A stretch of 21,461 nucleotides of DNA from Bacteroidota bacterium (GTDB taxonomy: Bacteria > Bacteroidota > Bacteroidia > NS11-12g > UBA955). Location: positions 1-21,461 of the forward strand of contig CANHGC010000001.1 of the NCBI GenBank assembly GCA_947460045.1, in the 5' to 3' direction. Made by a program: the position numbers and the translations under genes. A model generated the notes under the pieces. That model was not told where the DNA came from. It was given only the letters and a program-made list of their open reading frames with translations, and did not search any database. Of this stretch, positions 18,064 through 21,461 are shown piece after piece. Numbering within the stretch: the first letter of the stretch is position 1; each line of letters opens with the position of its first letter.

Positions 18064-18438
18064 TTATTCGTTGGTTGTGTTAACTTCCTTGTTCTTCAAA
18101 CTATCAATCACAACAGTGACGTGGTTTGTACGCTTGCGCTGACGGTAACCACGACCCTGAGGAGCAGTTCTTAAACGCTTCATTACAATACCACCATCAA
18201 CCATAATAGTCTTTACATACAATTCACTATCCTCAATACGCTCTCCTGTATTTGCCTGACCCCAGTTCGCAATCGCGCTCTTGATCAACTTAGACAAATA
18301 AATAGCATATGTAGGCTTTTGATTCCACTGAAGGATGTTTAAGGCGCGTTCAACGCGCTCACCGCGTACTGCATCTGCTACCAAACGCATTTTGCGTGGT
18401 GATAACGGACAGTTTCTTAAAATTGCTTTTGATTCCAT
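18064..18438 (-). CDS. rplV: 50S ribosomal protein uL22
   Basis: 50S protein whose long beta-hairpin lines the peptide exit tunnel, where macrolide-resistance mutations occur in other bacteria. It has 124 residues. It starts MESKAILRNCPLSPRKMRLV, with SKLIKSAIANWGQ in the helical core. The hairpin has TIMVDGGIVMKRLRTAPQGR then GYRQRKRTNHVTVV. The hairpin is complete. It lies 11 bases after rpsS. No SD at a usable distance. Confidence 0.99.
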   Translation of the reverse strand: MESKAILRNCPLSPRKMRLVADAVRGERVERALNILQWNQKPTYAIYLSKLIKSAIANWGQANTGERIEDSELYVKTIMVDGGIVMKRLRTAPQGRGYRQRKRTNHVTVVIDSLKNKEVNTTNE

Positions 18439-18449
18439 ACCTTCAATGT

Positions 18450-18707
18450 TTATTTACCGTGACCTTTGTATGTTCTAGTTGGTGCAAATTCGCCCAACTT
18501 ATGTCCTACCATGTTCTCTGTTACGTATACAGGAATGAACTTATTCCCGTTGTGTACAGCAAACGTATGCCCCACAAAATCTGGGATAATCAAGCTTCTT
18601 CTTGACCAGGTCTTAACGACAGTTTTCTTGCTGCTCTCGTTCAGTACTTCTACCTTCTTAGACAACTTAACGTCTACAAATGGACCTTTTTTAATGGATC
18701 TTGCCAT
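18450..18707 (-). CDS. rpsS: 30S ribosomal protein uS19
   Basis: 30S head protein that, with uS13, contacts tRNA and the 50S subunit. The 85 residues begin [20 protein letters not shown], contain [20 protein letters not shown] and end with [20 protein letters not shown], all family signatures. It is 15 bases after rplB and 11 bases before rplV, with no SD. Confidence 0.99.
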   Translation of the reverse strand: MARSIKKGPFVDVKLSKKVEVLNESSKKTVVKTWSRRSLIIPDFVGHTFAVHNGNKFIPVYVTENMVGHKLGEFAPTRTYKGHGK

Positions 18708-18722
18708 GATTTCGCTTATCTA

Positions 18723-19556
18723 TTACTTGTTACGTTTTGATTTTCTTCTCTCGATGATCATATTGCTACTGCCCTTCTTCGGTGCACGTGTCTTCTGACC
18801 TTGAGAATAAATGAGATTTCTTGAACGAGGCTGTCCACCTTTGTTTCGGCCTTCACCACCACCCATCGGGTGATCTACAGGGTTCATTGCAGAAGGACGT
18901 ACGCGAGGACGAACTCCCATCCAACGACTGCGACCGGCTTTACCCTTACGCTCCTGGCTGTGCTCTTGGTTTCCTACGCTTCCGATAGTGGCCAAACAAG
19001 CAGCCAAAATCAAACGACTTTCACCAGATGGCAACTTGATCGCGGCATATTTGCCTTCACGAGCCATCAATTGAGCATAAGATCCAGCACTGCGACAGAT
19101 TTTCGCACCCTGTCCTGGATTCATTTCGATGTTGTGAACCAAAGTACCCAATGGAATTTCGGCCAATGGCAAAGCGTTACCCACTTCTGGAGAAACTCCT
19201 GTACCCTGTTCGATCTTCTGACCTACCTTCAAACCGGCAGGCGCAATGATGTATCTTTTTTCTTCACCGAATTGAACCAAAGCAATGAATGCACTGCGGT
19301 TTGGATCGTATTCTACTGTCATTACCTCTCCAACAATTCCAAAATTATTTCTTTTGAAATCGATGATACGATAACGACGTTTGTGTCCACCACCGATATA
19401 ACGTGATGTAATTTTACCTTGATTGTTTCGACCACCAGATTTGCTCAAGGAAACCAACAAACTCTTTTCAGGTTTGCTAGCTGTGATTTCTGCAAACGCA
19501 TTGGCAACTCTAAAGCGTTGACCAGGCGTGGTGGGATTTAAACGACGTACTGCCAT
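18723..19556 (-). CDS. rplB: 50S ribosomal protein uL2
   Basis: A core 50S protein near the peptidyl-transferase centre, needed for subunit joining. Its 277 residues include [20 protein letters not shown] near residue 40 and [20 protein letters not shown] in the middle. The highly conserved [14 protein letters not shown] sits near residue 222 with the essential His. The C-terminal tail ends in [18 protein letters not shown]. The second His of the more usual HPHGGGEGR motif is a Met here, which I recall as a Bacteroidota variant. It is 2 bases after rplW. Confidence 0.99.
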   Translation of the reverse strand: MAVRRLNPTTPGQRFRVANAFAEITASKPEKSLLVSLSKSGGRNNQGKITSRYIGGGHKRRYRIIDFKRNNFGIVGEVMTVEYDPNRSAFIALVQFGEEKRYIIAPAGLKVGQKIEQGTGVSPEVGNALPLAEIPLGTLVHNIEMNPGQGAKICRSAGSYAQLMAREGKYAAIKLPSGESRLILAACLATIGSVGNQEHSQERKGKAGRSRWMGVRPRVRPSAMNPVDHPMGGGEGRNKGGQPRSRNLIYSQGQKTRAPKKGSSNMIIERRKSKRNK

Positions 19557-19558
19557 GA

Positions 19559-19843
19559 TTAGATGTTTTCGTAAAAGTCTATGTTAAACCCTTCTTTTAA
19601 TGTCACAATGGCCTTCTTATACTTAGCAGTATAACCGGAGATTTGGCCTGTGCGTCTGTTACGACGCGATTTCCCCCGCTGGATCATGGTGTTTACCGAT
19701 GCCACTTCCACTGCATAGAATTCTTCGATCGCAGCTTTGATTTCATCCTTTGTTGACTTAGGGTCAACGATGAATCCATACTGTCCACGCTTATCCATGA
19801 TAGCGGTCATCTTCTCGGTAATCAACGGCTTCTTGAGTATCAT
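19559..19843 (-). CDS. rplW: 50S ribosomal protein uL23
   Basis: Tunnel-exit protein that docks trigger factor, SRP and the Sec translocon. It has 94 residues: [20 protein letters not shown] at the start, then [20 protein letters not shown]. The tunnel loop around 57-75 carries [18 protein letters not shown]. It overlaps rplD by four bases (ATGA), which implies coupled translation. An AGGAGG lies 10 bases upstream inside rplD. Confidence 0.99.
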   Translation of the reverse strand: MILKKPLITEKMTAIMDKRGQYGFIVDPKSTKDEIKAAIEEFYAVEVASVNTMIQRGKSRRNRRTGQISGYTAKYKKAIVTLKEGFNIDFYENI

Positions 19844-20466
19844 TTTGTATTTGCCTCCTGAATCTTGGCGATTGAATTTTCTGTAATAATCAGTTGAGCA
19901 GCTTTCATCACTTCATAAGTGTTCAAATCTGTAGCACGCATTACTGTGTTGCCTTCGATGTTACGACCACTCAAAACGATGTTTCTCTGCACCTCAGGTG
20001 TAACGAACAATGTACGTCCTGTTACCTTCAAGGCTTTCAACATATTTGCAAACTCGGAAGTCTTTGGCGCTGACATGTCGAAATCTTCGATCACAACGAT
20101 GTTGTTGGTCTTTGCTTTGTAAGACAAGGCAGACAAACGAGCCAATTGCTTCAACTTTTTGTTCAACTTGAAAGAATAATCACGTGGGCGTGGACCGTGA
20201 ATACGAGCACCACCTACATAAATACCAGCTTTCAATGAACCGTGACGTGCTCCACCAGTTCCCTTTTGACGGAAAATCTTCTTGGTAGAACGGTGAATTT
20301 CTTTTCTCTCTTTGGTTTTGTGTGTACCCTGACGTTGATTCGCCAAGAATTGCTTCACATCCAAATATATTGCATGGTCGTTGGGACTGATACCGAACAC
20401 TGACTCAGAAAGAGTTACTGTTCTACCAGTTTCAGAACCTTGCTTGTTTAATACTTTAATTTCCAT
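19840..20466 (-). CDS. rplD: 50S ribosomal protein uL4
   Basis: 50S protein whose extended loop lines the exit tunnel opposite uL22; in E. coli it represses the S10 operon. It has 208 residues. The tunnel loop (about 58-95) contains [20 protein letters not shown] then [13 protein letters not shown]. The globular part has [18 protein letters not shown] and a complete C-terminus. It starts 2 bases after rplC without an SD. The E. coli-type S10 leader would lie outside the window, so L4 control cannot be assessed. Confidence 0.99.
   Translation of the reverse strand: MEIKVLNKQGSETGRTVTLSESVFGISPNDHAIYLDVKQFLANQRQGTHKTKERKEIHRSTKKIFRQKGTGGARHGSLKAGIYVGGARIHGPRPRDYSFKLNKKLKQLARLSALSYKAKTNNIVVIEDFDMSAPKTSEFANMLKALKVTGRTLFVTPEVQRNIVLSGRNIEGNTVMRATDLNTYEVMKAAQLIITENSIAKIQEANTK
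19854..19859 (-). promoter_or_regulatory. Shine-Dalgarno sequence of rplW inside the rplD end
   Basis: The minus strand reads CAGGAGGC across the rplD codons for Gln-Glu-Ala, giving AGGAGG 10 bases before the rplW ATG. It combines with the four-base ATGA overlap. Coding constraint contributes, but other codons were available. Confidence 0.65.
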
Positions 20467-20468
20467 GA

Positions 20469-21086
20469 TTAACGCTCAATTATTACTGTTGAACCATTGT
20501 AACCTGGGATCGCACCTTTAATCACGATCAGGTTCCTATCTGCATCAATTTTTAACACTTCCAAGTTCTGGATCTTCACACGGTTGCCACCTGTTCTACC
20601 CGCCATACGCATTCCTTTGAATACACGACCTGGGAATGAACAAGCTCCAATTGAACCCGGTGCTCTCAAACGGTTGTGCTGACCGTGAGTGGCTTCACCC
20701 ACACCCGCAAAACCATGACGTTTTACAACACCCTGAAAACCTTTACCTTTTGATTTACCCACAACACTTACAAATTCGCCAGTTTCGAACAAACTAACAT
20801 CAACAACTGAACCCAATTCAGGCATAGTTGCAACATCTGTAAATTCCATAACTATACGCTTTGGTGTTGTCTTAGACTTCGCGAAGTGACCTTTCATGGC
20901 TGAAGAAGTATGCTTATCTTTCTTCTCGCCCCATGCCAACTGCACTGCTTGATATCCGTCTGTATCTTGAGTTTTAACTTGGGTTACAACACATGGTCCA
21001 GCTTCAACTACTGTACAAGCCAAACGCTTGCCATCTTCATTGAAGATGCTGGTCATACCCAACTTCTTTCCTATGATTCCGTTCAT
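20469..21086 (-). CDS. rplC: 50S ribosomal protein uL3
   Basis: A 50S assembly-initiator protein whose loop reaches the peptidyl-transferase centre. It has 205 residues. It starts [20 protein letters not shown]. The central signatures are [13 protein letters not shown] (114-126) and [20 protein letters not shown] with [15 protein letters not shown] after it, and GAIPGYNGS lies near the end. It is 14 bases after rpsJ behind a perfect SD that overlaps the rpsJ stop codon. Confidence 0.99.
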   Translation of the reverse strand: MNGIIGKKLGMTSIFNEDGKRLACTVVEAGPCVVTQVKTQDTDGYQAVQLAWGEKKDKHTSSAMKGHFAKSKTTPKRIVMEFTDVATMPELGSVVDVSLFETGEFVSVVGKSKGKGFQGVVKRHGFAGVGEATHGQHNRLRAPGSIGACSFPGRVFKGMRMAGRTGGNRVKIQNLEVLKIDADRNLIVIKGAIPGYNGSTVIIER

Positions 21087-21095
21087 GACTGCTAC

Positions 21096-21102
21096 CCTCC
21101 TT
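21096..21102 (-). promoter_or_regulatory. Strong Shine-Dalgarno sequence of rplC
   Basis: The minus strand reads TAAGGAGG, with TAA being the rpsJ stop codon, and a 9-base spacer to the rplC ATG. The motif, its overlap with the stop and the spacing are the same as at rplR. Confidence 0.8.
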
Positions 21103-21409
21103 ACAATTTGATTTCAACTTCAACACCACTAGGCAACTCGATCTTCATCAACGCATCAACTGTCTTTGTAGAACCGTTGAAAATGTCGATCAAGCGTTGG
21201 TATGTGCAGTATTGGAACTGCTCCCTAGCTTTTTTGTTTACGTGAGGTGAACGCAACACTGTAAAAATCCTTTTACGTGTTGGTAGCGGCACTGGCCCAC
21301 TCATCACAACCCCAGTGGTCTTAACGGCCTTCACAATCTTCTCGGCAGATTTGTCGATAAGGTTGTGGTCGAAAGACTTGAGCTTAATTCTGATTTTTTG
21401 ACTTACCAT
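21101..21409 (-). CDS. rpsJ: 30S ribosomal protein uS10 (NusE)
   Basis: 30S head protein that also acts as NusE, binding NusB and NusG in transcription antitermination and coupling. It has 102 residues: [20 protein letters not shown] near the start, [11 protein letters not shown] (37-47), and [13 protein letters not shown] (53-65) on the loop that enters the head. The C-terminus is complete. It is 11 bases after fusA, so here the str and S10 operons are joined. No SD precedes the ATG. Confidence 0.99.
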   Translation of the reverse strand: MVSQKIRIKLKSFDHNLIDKSAEKIVKAVKTTGVVMSGPVPLPTRKRIFTVLRSPHVNKKAREQFQYCTYQRLIDIFNGSTKTVDALMKIELPSGVEVEIKL

Positions 21410-21420
21410 TTTGTAATTTA

Positions 21421-21461
21421 TTAACTCGTAGCGTTAGCTTTTTTCAATACTTCATCTGCAA
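21421..21461 (-). CDS. fusA: Elongation factor G, last 13 codons
   Basis: Only [12 protein letters not shown], a stop codon, and two bases of the codon before are inside the window. The reading is consistent with the variable Lys/Ala-rich C-terminus of EF-G. The position 11 bases upstream of rpsJ is where fusA sits in Bacteroidota, as I recall it. The identification rests mostly on gene order, because the fragment is too short to identify by itself. Confidence 0.65.
   Translation of the reverse strand, partial: ADEVLKKANATS

Overview
The window is a piece of a Bacteroidota chromosome. Three things point to the phylum. The gene order runs fusA-rpsJ through rplQ without interruption, with secY-infA-rpmJ in the middle. 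Start codons mostly lack Shine-Dalgarno (SD) sequences, while the Bacteroidota-type -7 promoter element (TAnnTTTG) sits in front of at least two genes. The accessory genes are family S46 and M36 secreted peptidases, both common in this phylum. The class or genus cannot be fixed from this sequence. The absence of map and adk between secY and infA is a weak hint towards Flavobacteriia-like relatives.

Layout from right to left (most genes are on the minus strand). At 21461-7479 lies the merged S10-spc-alpha ribosomal super-operon: the 3' end of fusA, then rpsJ, rplC, rplD, rplW, rplB, rpsS, rplV, rpsC, rplP, rpmC, rpsQ, rplN, rplX, rplE, rpsN, rpsH, rplF, rplR, rpsE, rpmD, rplO, secY, infA, rpmJ, rpsM, rpsK, rpsD, rpoA and rplQ. 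All are intact, with gaps of -4 to +36 bases. A perfect palindromic terminator at 7431-7460 closes the operon.

The accessory part spans 7478-1. A plus-strand S46 dipeptidyl-peptidase of predicted Asp/Glu (DPP11) type at 4942-7287 converges on rplQ. It diverges from a terC-family membrane protein gene at 4865-3801. Next come carA and eno, tightly spaced, and an intrinsic terminator at 1271-1290. The last gene is the N-terminal 405 codons of an M36 (fungalysin-type) secreted metallopeptidase, which runs off the left edge.

How the genes fit together: the large block makes ribosomes, the Sec translocon, IF-1 and the RNA polymerase alpha subunit. carA-eno add pyrimidine/arginine and glycolytic housekeeping functions. 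The two secreted peptidases flanking carA-eno suggest growth on external protein: M36 as an endopeptidase, and the S46 enzyme releasing dipeptides. I found no CRISPR array, insertion sequence, tRNA, rRNA or prophage gene. The longest gene-free stretch is 191 bases (7288-7478). I do not see a clearly new biological system. The most interesting signals are regulatory: -7 elements abutting start codons, and a small subset of 50S genes carrying strong SD sequences in an otherwise SD-poor operon.
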